A stretch of DNA of 64,000 nucleotides from Bacteroidales bacterium (GCA_016290835.1 JAEEVG010000005.1:1-64000), one strand, 5' to 3'; shown: positions 49,525 through 57,248, counted from the stretch's first letter. The notes: generated by a model from the letters alone, not told the origin. Numbers and translations: made by a program.

Positions 49525-52500
49525 TCAGCTTTCGAGGCGGTAGACCATCTCCTCGAGTTTCTTGGGGATGTCGGTGATCTCCATGTTGTAGCGCTCTTTG
49601 ATGATTTTCTTGACATCCGTGACGCTGAGGCTGAAGGAGTCCTGGGTCTTGACCTCGATCTGCTTGATGAGGTAGAACATTTCTTTCTCCGTATCGGTGA
49701 GCTTGCCGAGGGTGCCGCGGTAGGTCCCGCGCGGCTCGATGCTGTTGAAATACAACTTGTAAGCCTGCCGCAGGCCTTCTTCCTGCTTGGCCAGGCCGGC
49801 GGCCGTGTCGCCGGCGCGCTCCAGCTGCAGGCCGGCATCGATCCAGGCGGCCGGCTTGTGCTTGAACGCGTTGGCCACGCCGTCTACGTCGGTGAAGTCC
49901 TCGCCGAAGTGCTCTTTCTGGAAGCCGCGCCTGAGGTCGTCCTCGCCGGCGCCGATCATCTCGTCCGAGCCTTTCTGGACCACGGCCTGGTCGCCCTCGG
50001 CCGCCGTGAGACCCGTCGTCTCCTTGTAGGCCTCGTTGTAGGCATCTTCGGCGATGTCCTGCGGGATCTCCTCGGGGATGGGGTCGGGGTTGGCCTTGGT
50101 GGGCTTCTTCCTGCGCAGGACGGTGACGTCGCGGTCGCGGGTGAGGTCGATGCCGGACTCCAGGGCGTCCTTGTTGCTATTGGTCGCGCAGTGGATGATC
50201 AGATCCTCTTCGTCGATGTTTTCGCCCATGTCGCGCATCTTCTCGGTGATCTTCTTGATGGTCTTCTGGTCCACGATCCTGTAGTCGGCCTGGAGGGTCC
50301 GGTAGTACTCGGAGCGCAGGTTATAGGAATAGGTCCCGTTGTAGAGCGCCAGCTGCTTCTGGGCGACCTTGTCGGCCTGGATCTCGTAGGCGAGCTTCTT
50401 GAAAGCGGCCTCCGCTTCGGGTGTCCGGTAGCGCCGGTACTCCAGGTAGCTGTGTTCGAACTCCTTGACCTTCTTCAGGCCGTTGATGTTGGCCTGGCGG
50501 CCGAGCTCGTCTTCCAGGATTTCCTCCGGGGTCCACTTGGAGTTCTGGCGGTATTCCCGGATGATCTCCTCGGTGCTCTTCTTGAGGTTCTTCTGGAGCT
50601 GCTTGGTCTGGTTGAGCTGCTTGATCGTGTTGCGGCCGAAGCGTTCGGAAGCGAAGTTCTTGAGGTCGCGGCCGATTTCGCGCACGTCTTTTCCGAGGAT
50701 GCCCAGGCTGTCCTTGACGTCGCCGATGGCCTTGGAGGCGAAGGCGGCGCAGTTGGCCGCGAACTCCGGATGGTAGTGGGCGATGAACTCGGCGGAATTC
50801 TGCAGCGCCGCACCCCAGAGCTGCTCGGTCGCGAACTCGATGGCGACGGTCTTGACGCCCACGAAGAACGCCTTCCAGGCTCCGCCCGGGTTGACCGGGT
50901 CGTTGACCACGTCGAGCATGTCCTTGGGGATCTTGATGGCGGTCAGGGCCGTCTCGGACCAGCCGAGGGTCAGGATGCCCAGGCTCATGCGGGTCCAGAA
51001 TCCGCCGTGGTCCTCGAGCCACTGCTCTGCCTGGACGCTGGTCTTGGCGAGCGCCACCATCAGGTCGGCGGCGAAGCCCATCTCCTCGACCGGCTCGGCC
51101 TCGGCGTTGGCGCCGGCGATCTTGCCCGAGACGAAGTTCAAGAAGGTGTTGCGGGCCAGCCAGGCCAGTCCGGGATCGTAGCCGAAGCGGTAGTCGTAGC
51201 CGTCCAGCAGCATTTCGCAGAGGCGGTACACGGGTCCGATGTTCTGGAGCAGGTCGTGGCGGAGGATGTAGTCCTTGATGTGGATCAGGTTGTTCGTGAT
51301 CGCGTCGTCGGACTCTCCCGTCACCGGGTCCAGGCCGTTTTCGCGCAGCGGCTGGCTGGTGAACCAGACCTCCTGGTCGGCCTTGTAGAATTCCTTGTCC
51401 CAGAAGAACTCCACGTGCAGGTTGACCTTGCGGCGGGCGGGCGGATCCAGCAGGGCGCCCGGATAGACGATGCAGTTGGTGCTGTTGTCCCCGAGCACTT
51501 CCTTGATGAGCATCTGGATTTTGATTTTGTCGATTACCTGCTGATCGCTCATCCCCTTGGTCTCGCGGCTGGCGTAGTCCGTGAATTCGGCGTCCCGTTC
51601 GCCGGCCAGCGGTTCGGCGTAGAACATGGTCTCCCGCGGATCGGGCACCATGCGCGTCAGTTCGTGCTTCTCCTCGTCCCAGTAGATGAAGGACAGGGTG
51701 GCCGTGGTGACGCAGGGGGCGTAGGCCTTGCCGTTGTTCATGATCTTCAGATCGCTGGGATGCCGGGTCGGGTCGTAACGCTCGATGTAGCAGCCGACGA
51801 ACGGGTCGGTCTTGAAGACGAGGCCCATGTTGAAGCGCAGGACGGGCAGTTCCCCGGTCACCTCGTGCTGGTTCGTGTCGGTGGCCTTCACGTGGAGGGT
51901 GTGGATGGTATATTCGCCCGCCTTGCCGACCTTCTTGTCTTTCTCGTTGATGACGGCATACCAGAAGCCCGGCTTCTCCGCCCTTTCCAAGGAGACGGTA
52001 TAGGCCTTGTCGATGGTGGCCTCGACCTCGGCTTCTTCGCTCACGCCGATTATCTGGAAGGGGAGGCGTTCCTCGTCTTTGTGGTTGGACGGGAGGGTGA
52101 GGTTCGGCTGGAAGAAGATGACACGTCCGTCCTCGATCTCGAAGACCACTTTCTGGATCAGGGCGCCGTGGCTCGTGCGGAAGGTGAAGGCGATGGTGCC
52201 CTGCCAGACATCGTTCTGGGGCGGGTCGGGGACCTGGATGCTCGCCGTGCGGTAGCGGGGCGACATCCCGAGGGCGAGGATCTTGATGTTATCGACTTCG
52301 GTGATTTCGATCTTGGCGGTCAGGTCCTTGCGCTCGATGCGTTTCCCCTCGGCGGTGATCTCCTCGATGCGCGCCCCGATGATCTTGGGCGGGTCTCCGA
52401 CAATCAGTTTGTTGCCGAACTCCTTGTAGATGTACATTTTGTAGGTGCTCGGCTTCTTGGCTTCTTTCTTCTTCTCGCTCTTGTCCTGGCCTTTGTCTTC

Positions 52501-53598
52501 CTTGTTCTTCTTGACCTTGTCCGTTACGGTTTGGATAACCTTGCCGATGAGGCCCAGCAGGCCCAGGGAGACGGCCGCGGGAATCACCCACGGCGGGAGC
52601 TGCAGCCCTTTATCCTCACCGGGGGGCTCTTCCGCAGGCCTGATGACCTCGAAATCGCCGCCGTCGGGGAAGCACTGGTAGAGATAGAGCGCGGTGATGG
52701 TGTGCGTGCTCCGCTGGACCTGGTTGCTCCGGTGGTATTCGAGGGTGAACTGGACGACCATGAAAGCATCGTCCTCGAGCTGCAGGCACTGGTTCCAGGA
52801 ATCGTCGTCGAAGGCGAGCTTCGCAGACGCGACATCCCGGACGGACTCATCCCATTCCTGGTCTCCGTCATACTCTTCGAACGCCTCCTCAATCTCGTCC
52901 TCGAAATCCCCGAAGGCATCGTTGAAATCCTCGCTGAACTCCTCCGCGCCCGAACTGTTGGCCAGGATGCGGCTGACGGTGTTGTAGTTCAGGGCGTAGC
53001 GGTCGGTCTTGATCCCGGGCATGACCGCGACGCCGAGGGAATACTCGAACGACTCGGTCAGGCCCATCATCGCGTCTTCGCGGACGGCCTTGATATCGAA
53101 GGGCTTGTCGTCGTAGCGCGCATTGAAACTCACGAAGATTTCGTTCTCCTTGCCCACTTCGACATACTGCTGGGGCGGCGTCCAGGTAAGGGACAGGCGG
53201 TGCATGTTGTCGTGGGCCCGCTCGACGTGCCCGCCGATGTCCACGCGTATGGTCCCGTCGCCGGATTTCTCGATCTGCTCCTGGTTCCAGTCATAGATCT
53301 CCTTGGTGTATTCCTTGGAGTTCTGCGTACTGAAACTCCTGCCGTCGGCGGTGACGCTGCCGGTGCCGCTGCTGCCCCGGCTGATCATCTGCGGGATGCT
53401 GTGGACGATGTTGAATTCCAAGCGTCCGTCCGAAACGGACGATACACCCGTGTCACTGCCGTTCGAACGGTCTCCGTCGATCAGGATTTTTCTCTCTTTC
53501 AGGGCCCAATGGCCGCGGTTCTGCGCCGGACACGCGGGCCCGGACAACAGAAATGCGCAAAAGGCGAGACCGACGAGTGCGCAGAGGGATTGTCTCAT
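49525..53598 (-). CDS. Giant exported protein of unknown function (1357 aa)
   Basis: A signal peptide (MRQSLCALVGLAFCAFLLSG, cleaved near PACPAQ) leads into a beta-rich domain (about 30-330). A hydrophobic span PPWVIPAAVSLGLLGLIGKV (about 337-356) and a Lys/Glu-rich spacer (about 362-385) come next. Two or three beta-sandwich-like segments follow (about 390-640), then a mixed domain (about 640-850) and a long helical, charged C-terminus (about 900-1357). No catalytic motif or toxin signature was recognised. The ATG overlaps the stop of the zinc-ribbon gene upstream (ATGA), so they are translated together. It could be a membrane-spanning assembly with a periplasmic head and a cytoplasmic body; that is inference. 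Its stop lies 13 bases before the HTCS start. Confidence 0.7.
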   Translation of the reverse strand: MRQSLCALVGLAFCAFLLSGPACPAQNRGHWALKERKILIDGDRSNGSDTGVSSVSDGRLEFNIVHSIPQMISRGSSGTGSVTADGRSFSTQNSKEYTKEIYDWNQEQIEKSGDGTIRVDIGGHVERAHDNMHRLSLTWTPPQQYVEVGKENEIFVSFNARYDDKPFDIKAVREDAMMGLTESFEYSLGVAVMPGIKTDRYALNYNTVSRILANSSGAEEFSEDFNDAFGDFEDEIEEAFEEYDGDQEWDESVRDVASAKLAFDDDSWNQCLQLEDDAFMVVQFTLEYHRSNQVQRSTHTITALYLYQCFPDGGDFEVIRPAEEPPGEDKGLQLPPWVIPAAVSLGLLGLIGKVIQTVTDKVKKNKEDKGQDKSEKKKEAKKPSTYKMYIYKEFGNKLIVGDPPKIIGARIEEITAEGKRIERKDLTAKIEITEVDNIKILALGMSPRYRTASIQVPDPPQNDVWQGTIAFTFRTSHGALIQKVVFEIEDGRVIFFQPNLTLPSNHKDEERLPFQIIGVSEEAEVEATIDKAYTVSLERAEKPGFWYAVINEKDKKVGKAGEYTIHTLHVKATDTNQHEVTGELPVLRFNMGLVFKTDPFVGCYIERYDPTRHPSDLKIMNNGKAYAPCVTTATLSFIYWDEEKHELTRMVPDPRETMFYAEPLAGERDAEFTDYASRETKGMSDQQVIDKIKIQMLIKEVLGDNSTNCIVYPGALLDPPARRKVNLHVEFFWDKEFYKADQEVWFTSQPLRENGLDPVTGESDDAITNNLIHIKDYILRHDLLQNIGPVYRLCEMLLDGYDYRFGYDPGLAWLARNTFLNFVSGKIAGANAEAEPVEEMGFAADLMVALAKTSVQAEQWLEDHGGFWTRMSLGILTLGWSETALTAIKIPKDMLDVVNDPVNPGGAWKAFFVGVKTVAIEFATEQLWGAALQNSAEFIAHYHPEFAANCAAFASKAIGDVKDSLGILGKDVREIGRDLKNFASERFGRNTIKQLNQTKQLQKNLKKSTEEIIREYRQNSKWTPEEILEDELGRQANINGLKKVKEFEHSYLEYRRYRTPEAEAAFKKLAYEIQADKVAQKQLALYNGTYSYNLRSEYYRTLQADYRIVDQKTIKKITEKMRDMGENIDEEDLIIHCATNSNKDALESGIDLTRDRDVTVLRRKKPTKANPDPIPEEIPQDIAEDAYNEAYKETTGLTAAEGDQAVVQKGSDEMIGAGEDDLRRGFQKEHFGEDFTDVDGVANAFKHKPAAWIDAGLQLERAGDTAAGLAKQEEGLRQAYKLYFNSIEPRGTYRGTLGKLTDTEKEMFYLIKQIEVKTQDSFSLSVTDVKKIIKERYNMEITDIPKKLEEMVYRLES

Positions 53599-53915
53599 AA
53601 TATGTAGTAAAGGTAGTTATCGTAAATATAGTACCCGGCGAAGGCGAGAATGGCTATCAGGATGAGCCAGAGCAGGAAGCGGACGATGAAGGGCTTTTTC
53701 TTCTTTTCTTTTTTACCTGCCGGGGCCGGCTGCGCATAGGGTTGCTGTTGTGCCTCGGATCCGGGCTCATCCCACTGGATCGCGGCGAATTCGCCTGCTT
53801 CGGCCGGGGCCTCTACGAAGGATTTGGGCTGCGGTGCGGCAACCGGGGTGCCGCAGGAAGTACAAAACTTGGCGCCGTCGGGAATCTGGGCGCCGCAGTG
53901 GGTACAGAATGCCAT
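53595..53915 (-). CDS. Zinc-ribbon protein with C-terminal membrane anchor (106 aa)
   Basis: The N-terminus CTHCGAQIPDGAKFCTSCG (4-22) is a complete four-cysteine zinc ribbon. A Pro/Gln/Ala-rich linker follows, then a Lys-rich patch (GKKEKKKKPF) and a single membrane helix (FLLWLILIAILAFAGYYIYD) near the C-terminus. It should be a tail-anchored inner-membrane protein with the ribbon in the cytoplasm. It belongs to a set of three ribbon-membrane genes in tandem. Its TGA overlaps the ATG of the 1357-aa gene, which suggests that the two products work together. The start at 53915 is the ATG just before the ribbon. Confidence 0.8.
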   Translation of the reverse strand: MAFCTHCGAQIPDGAKFCTSCGTPVAAPQPKSFVEAPAEAGEFAAIQWDEPGSEAQQQPYAQPAPAGKKEKKKKPFIVRFLLWLILIAILAFAGYYIYDNYLYYIL

Positions 53916-53938
53916 ATTTCGTTTGTCTGGTTCCGCGC

Positions 53939-54214
53939 CTAACCGCCGATAGGGAACAGGGTCATGAGGATGCCGGTGCCGACGGCGATCAGCACCCAGT
54001 GCCACCATTTGACTTTCTGGTTTTTCCGGGCGGCCCGGACCTTGTCCATATAGGACATCTTCTGGGGCGCGGGCTGTTGGTATTGCGGCTGCTGGTACTG
54101 GGGGTACTGGGGCTGCTGGTACTGGGGTGCGGCGGCGCCCAGCCGGTTGCCGCAGGTCGAGCAGAAAGTGGCGTTGTCGGGGAGCTGGGCCCCGCAGTAG
54201 GGACAATACTTCAT
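53939..54214 (-). CDS. Zinc-ribbon protein with membrane anchor (91 aa)
   Basis: Starts directly with MKYCPYCGAQLPDNATFCST and CG (cysteines 4, 7, 18, 21), a zinc ribbon almost identical to that of the next gene upstream. A Gln/Tyr/Pro-rich linker with repeats of QYQQPQYPQ follows, then a basic segment (DKVRAARKNQKVK) and a membrane helix (WHWVLIAVGTGILMTLF) at the end. It lies three bases after the preceding gene. Function unknown. The shared ribbon implies a common partner or regulatory metal site. Confidence 0.8.
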   Translation of the reverse strand: MKYCPYCGAQLPDNATFCSTCGNRLGAAAPQYQQPQYPQYQQPQYQQPAPQKMSYMDKVRAARKNQKVKWWHWVLIAVGTGILMTLFPIGG

Positions 54215-54217
54215 ATT

Positions 54218-55000
54218 TTAGCTGGCTTTGGGACAATGGGCACGGATGAAATCGAGCACGAACTGGAAGTTCGCGTCATCCACATAGACCTGGTTCTTGC
54301 TGAGCGGGGCATTGACCTTGATGAGGTTATGGGCAGGAGAGGCCTTAATGCTGCGCACCTTGGAGAAATCGGAGTAGAGGCTGTTGCGGCTGGCGGCCAG
54401 GATGCCGGCGCCCGTGGCGACCGGGTTGCCGGCGATGGCGCCTGCGACCATGGCGATCCAGCCGGCCACCTGGGCCTTTTTGAATTGCTTCGGGAGCTGG
54501 ATATGGCGCAGGCCGGTCTCGTTCATCTCGAAGAGGACGCAGTATTTTCCGCCGTTCATGGCGGCGACGATCAGGTAGCTCAACCCGACCAGCACGACCA
54601 TGCCGATGATGATGAAGAACATGACCTTGGTGGTCTCCAGGAAATTGGAGAAACCGTCGGCGATGTTCATCAGCAGCCAGATGGCGAGGGCGATTCCGCC
54701 GAAGATCTTGAAGAGCGTGCCGAGAATGGCCGTGTTCTTGAGCATGTTGAGCTCATAGACCCAGCGGTACAGCCCGTCCGGGCAGAGGGTCACATTGCTG
54801 TCGAAGGACTCTGGGTCCGGGTTGTAAGCCGGCTGGGGCGGAGGGGCCTGGGTGTAGGGTTGCGGCTGGGAGTATTGCGGCTGCGGCTGCGTGTATTGCG
54901 GCTGCGCCGGGGTCTCCGCAGGACCCGTGGGCGTACCGCAGGAGCCGCAGAACTGGGCATCGTCGGGGAGCTGCGCCCCGCAATTTGGACAGTATTTCAT
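54218..55000 (-). CDS. Zinc-ribbon membrane protein (260 aa), first gene of the operon
   Basis: The ribbon MKYCPNCGAQLPDDAQFCGS-CG (cysteines 4, 7, 18, 21) is followed by a Pro/Gln/Tyr-rich linker to about residue 62. A soluble segment (about 63-85) precedes two membrane helices (about 92-115 and 127-149), and a third hydrophobic stretch with GWIAMVAGAIAGNPVATGAG (about 178-198) lies before a mixed C-terminal domain ending AHCPKAS. The ATG at 55000 is preferred over a TTG six bases upstream. It heads a minus-strand operon with two smaller ribbon proteins and the 1357-aa protein. No consensus promoter was found in the AT-rich 80 bases upstream. Role unknown. Confidence 0.8.
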   Translation of the reverse strand: MKYCPNCGAQLPDDAQFCGSCGTPTGPAETPAQPQYTQPQPQYSQPQPYTQAPPPQPAYNPDPESFDSNVTLCPDGLYRWVYELNMLKNTAILGTLFKIFGGIALAIWLLMNIADGFSNFLETTKVMFFIIIGMVVLVGLSYLIVAAMNGGKYCVLFEMNETGLRHIQLPKQFKKAQVAGWIAMVAGAIAGNPVATGAGILAASRNSLYSDFSKVRSIKASPAHNLIKVNAPLSKNQVYVDDANFQFVLDFIRAHCPKAS

Positions 55001-55088
55001 AAGCAATTAGTTTTAGCAAAATATTTTCTTGTGCTAATATACGAATAAAAAGTTAGAAATCAGTAGCAAGAGCACTTTTATTCAGCTT

Positions 55089-55113
55089 GTCATCCCCGGC
55101 TTGACCGGGGATC
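55089..55113. repeat. Short REP-like palindrome, copy 1
   Basis: GTCATCCCCGGCTTGACCGG and the following GGATC form arms ATCCCCGG / CCGGGGAT around CTTGA(C). A second copy with one base change in the loop lies at 56799-56823. Confidence 0.8.
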
Positions 55114-55139
55114 CCCTCCCACCAGGCATCCCCTCCGGG

Positions 55140-55254
55140 GCGGGAGACCGCGCCTCCGCCTCGGCGTCCATCCTCGCTCCCCGCTTGCGGGGACCGGACC
55201 CGGCGGAACGGGTCCTGCTGCGGCTGAGCCTTCGCCGGAGGCCGGTCCTCCCGC
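55140..55254 (-). repeat. Dispersed ~115-bp GC-rich repeat, copy B (inverted)
   Basis: The reverse complement of this stretch matches 25271-25390 with only a few changes, including the motifs GGCCTCCGGCGAAGGCTCAG and GAGGATGGACGCCGAG. Here it lies upstream of the zinc-ribbon operon rather than between convergent genes. Confidence 0.85.
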
Positions 55255-55471
55255 CCTGGCCTGACCGGCAATCTCCCGCTTTCATCCCATTCCCGAAACA
55301 GGTGTCCACAAAAACGCCATTGTACGCGATATTTGTGGATACCTGTCAGTGTTTTTGGTCGAAATCGGCTGTTTGAGGGTATAGGTAGCCAGCTTCTTTG
55401 CACTAGAAGGCGCTTTTCTGGACACCTGTCTGACAAACGAGTTAACCCCCGCTAGAGACCGTGCGAGCGGT

Positions 55472-55597
55472 GGCGGCTGAAAGCCCTCAAAAGCTCTCAG
55501 CCCGCCTCCCGCTAACCGCTGATCCGCGTAATGCGAGGCGGTGATTCGCCCGTCAACCTGAGCAAAGCCAGGGTCTAAATCTACCGCACTGGCTTTG
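55472..55597 (+). other. Non-coding stretch with three potential hairpins (possible structured RNA)
   Basis: Three stems can be drawn in a row: 55472-55484 with 55493-55506 (GGCGG-CTGA-A-AGC against GCT-C-TCAG-C-CCGCC), 55515-55520 with 55537-55542 enclosing CGC-GTAAT-GCG, and a perfect 9-bp stem CAAAGCCAG (55563-55571) with CTGGCTTTG (55589-55597). No open frame of note overlaps them. Such spacing of stems suggests a folded RNA or a relic of a mobile element end. No known RNA family was recognised. It stops eight bases before the -33 box of the next promoter. Confidence 0.4.
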
Positions 55598-55604
55598 GCA
55601 ATAT

Positions 55605-55635
55605 TTTGAAATTATTGCCAAGTTGCTTATCTTTG
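55605..55635 (+). promoter_or_regulatory. Promoter of the toxin-antitoxin operon
   Basis: TTTG at 55605-55608 and TATCTTTG at 55628-55635 are separated by 19 bases, an exact consensus match. The ATG at 55644 is only eight bases after the -7 box, so the transcript would have almost no leader. The match also rules out an in-frame TTG at 55623 as start. Confidence 0.8.
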
Positions 55636-55643
55636 CGGGCGGG

Positions 55644-56414
55644 ATGAAGTACAAAAGTTTCATATCACCCAAAATGCAGGCAGTCGCGGAGGTGTTGACA
55701 GACACCTTCGTGGGGATGGATCATTGTGTTTCGGATAAATCTCCGAACCTGATTGTCGAGGTCCCCAGGAATATGTGTGAAACGGTTCGTTCTGCCTTGA
55801 AACTCCGGTTTCGGGATGTCGCATTGATGCGGAACGCCTGGCCGATGATCGGGGATCTGCACGATTTTATCTTGATCAAGCCTCTCATCTCCGAATCACC
55901 TGTGTATGAAGAGGATGGGGTCATAGTACCTGAATTGGAGAAGCTCCTGGTGGACCAGGATGCGGATAGGGAATATGCCGAGATGGCCGACGACGAGATT
56001 CAGAGAGTCTTTCAGCGCGCTTTCGAGTTGTACCCCGTCAATACATCCCGCCTATTCAGATATGCCGGAAGAAAAGGGAAGAAAGAGGAAATCAGCAGGC
56101 GGGTGGAGCGCCTTGACCGGAGCCGCGTCGCCATTGTGCATGCCATACAGGATTTCTTCTGTCAGGAGCCGGTTGAACGGGCCTGGCTGTTCGGCTCCTT
56201 TTCGCGGATGGAGGAGAAGCCGGAGAGCGATATCGACATTCTGATAGACCTGGACGGCTCCGTTCCGATGGGGCTCCTGCAGTACGCCGGCATGGTCAAC
56301 AAGCTCGAGCGCCTGCTGGGCCGGAAGGTCGATTTGGTGGCCACCGGCAGCGTGAAGCCCTTTGCGCAGGATAGCATCAATCGCGACAAAGTCCTGGTCT
56401 ATGAGAGAACCTGA
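55644..56414 (+). CDS. MNT-type nucleotidyltransferase antitoxin with an extra N-terminal domain
   Basis: A 256-residue cytoplasmic protein. The C-terminal part (about 170-256) is a minimal nucleotidyltransferase domain with GSFSRMEEKPESDID (184-198), whose G-S-x10-D-x-D pattern binds the metal and nucleotide, and VDLVATG further on. Such MntA-like proteins AMPylate and silence HEPN toxins encoded next door. Residues 1-165 form a separate domain with VEVPRNMC, HDFILIKPLISESPVY and LEKLLVDQDADREY. This resembles domains I recall from AbiEi/DUF6577-type antitoxins, so the protein may join two antitoxin modules. The start follows from the promoter position. The stop overlaps the HEPN gene by 14 bases. 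Confidence 0.8.
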   Translation: MKYKSFISPKMQAVAEVLTDTFVGMDHCVSDKSPNLIVEVPRNMCETVRSALKLRFRDVALMRNAWPMIGDLHDFILIKPLISESPVYEEDGVIVPELEKLLVDQDADREYAEMADDEIQRVFQRAFELYPVNTSRLFRYAGRKGKKEEISRRVERLDRSRVAIVHAIQDFFCQEPVERAWLFGSFSRMEEKPESDIDILIDLDGSVPMGLLQYAGMVNKLERLLGRKVDLVATGSVKPFAQDSINRDKVLVYERT

Positions 56415-56763
56415 ACGCGACCTCGGCCGCTTGAAAGATATCATTCAAGCCGCCAATCACATAATTAGTTTTACAGAAGGTCTCTCGCAAGTGGAACTTG
56501 CTGCAGACAAACTCCGGTATTTTGCCGTGGTCAAGAATGTGGAGATAATAGGGGAGGCCTCGTATATGCTATCGTTGGAGTTCAAAGAAAAGCATAGTTG
56601 TATCCCGTGGAATGATATCATCCGAATGCGCCATATACTGGTTCACGGATATGCGACTATCCTTCCGGAACTACTTTGGCATACAGCGTTGGTGGATGTG
56701 CCAGTGCTTAAACAACAGATAGAGACTATTATCTCGTCTTCCTCCGAACAGTCCGCCGGATAG
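56401..56763 (+). CDS. HEPN-domain toxin (HepT-like)
   Basis: A 120-residue all-helical protein. The key motif RHILVHGY (77-84) is the R-x4-6-H RNase signature of HEPN toxins, with the downstream Tyr84 that MNT antitoxins AMPylate in related systems. EIIGEASYMLS (48-58) is typical of the HepT/DUF86 family. Expected action is cleavage of RNA when the antitoxin fails, which arrests growth. It starts within the last 14 bases of the antitoxin gene at ATG 56401; an upstream in-frame start at 56362 would add 13 residues within the antitoxin coding region and is less likely. GC content here is lower than in the core genes. Confidence 0.88.
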   Translation: MREPERDLGRLKDIIQAANHIISFTEGLSQVELAADKLRYFAVVKNVEIIGEASYMLSLEFKEKHSCIPWNDIIRMRHILVHGYATILPELLWHTALVDVPVLKQQIETIISSSSEQSAG

Positions 56764-56798
56764 AACTCGCTGCATACTCTTCGTCACCCTGCTGCCCG

Positions 56799-56823
56799 GT
56801 CATCCCCGGCTCGACCGGGGATC
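56799..56823. repeat. Short REP-like palindrome, copy 2
   Basis: GTCATCCCCGGCTCGACCGG plus GGATC repeats the element at 55089-55113 with one changed base. It lies between the convergent ends of the HEPN gene and the hypothetical gene at 56838, and may act as a two-way transcription stop. Confidence 0.75.
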
Positions 56824-56837
56824 TCTGTCATCCGGCC

Positions 56838-57248
56838 CTAGCGATTCAATCCGTGGCTCTGAAGCCACTCTGCGGGGGATTCCTCCAGCCCTTCCTCATT
56901 CAGCATCGCGCCCAGCCGCCAGAAAATGGTGTCGAGGATTTCATAATACTCGCTATCCGGACAATTGAAGTATGCTCGGTAGGCATCAATGATCGGGTGG
57001 TTTTTCAGCTCCATATAGGTGTCGGTCCGATCGATATGAATGGCTATCTGATGATCAATCCGGGGCTCATCAGGAGAGAAAGGCCGCTGGAAAACGGTCT
57101 GGACCTGGCTATTAAAAATCGGGTGCGGCTTGTGACTGGGTGCAATTATGATCTCAGGGGCATTTGAGAAAACATCTTTGTCTTTTTTGAAAATGTCGGG
57201 CTGCTGAAAATACCAATTCAGCAAGCGGATAGCGTCGTGATTGATCAT
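56838..57248 (-). CDS. Hypothetical protein (136 aa)
   Basis: Not recognised. The soluble 136-residue protein (MINHDAIRLLNWYFQQPDIF at the start) is rich in Pro, His and aromatic residues, with a helical C-terminal part (ILDTIFWRLGAMLNEEGLEE). The start at 57248 is chosen because a promoter -7 box overlaps the longer alternative start at 57275. No signal peptide is present. It is transcribed toward the toxin-antitoxin pair and away from the Big2 lipoprotein. GC content is moderate, as in the surrounding accessory stretch. Confidence 0.6.
   Translation of the reverse strand: MINHDAIRLLNWYFQQPDIFKKDKDVFSNAPEIIIAPSHKPHPIFNSQVQTVFQRPFSPDEPRIDHQIAIHIDRTDTYMELKNHPIIDAYRAYFNCPDSEYYEILDTIFWRLGAMLNEEGLEESPAEWLQSHGLNR

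Larger units (their letters stand above)
55001..55643. other. 643-base gene-free region with repeats and potential hairpins
   Basis: No credible coding frame is seen on either strand. The first 80 bases are AT-rich and lead the zinc-ribbon operon. Then come a short palindrome (55089-55113), the inverted copy of a 115-bp dispersed repeat (55140-55254), an imperfect inverted repeat around ACAGGTGTCCACAAA / TTTGTGGATACCTGT (55299-55349) with a related GGACACCTGTC near 55424, a GC-rich foldable stretch (55472-55597) and finally a promoter for the plus-strand toxin-antitoxin genes. Confidence 0.7.

Noticed and set aside
49525..53598. 1357-aa protein as a polymorphic toxin
   Set aside because: No toxin domain motif at the C-terminus, no immunity-like small gene next to its 3' end, and no Rhs-like repeats.
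49495..53607. Open frame of 1370 codons on the plus strand
   Set aside because: It mirrors the 1357-aa minus-strand gene. The minus-strand frame has a signal peptide and coupling to its neighbour, while the plus-strand product is low-complexity Leu/Val/Gly/Asp sequence.
55053..55436. Minus-strand open frame of 127 codons in the gene-free region
   Set aside because: It runs through the dispersed repeat and palindrome; the corresponding repeat copy at 25271 is also non-coding, and no motif or start signal supports it.
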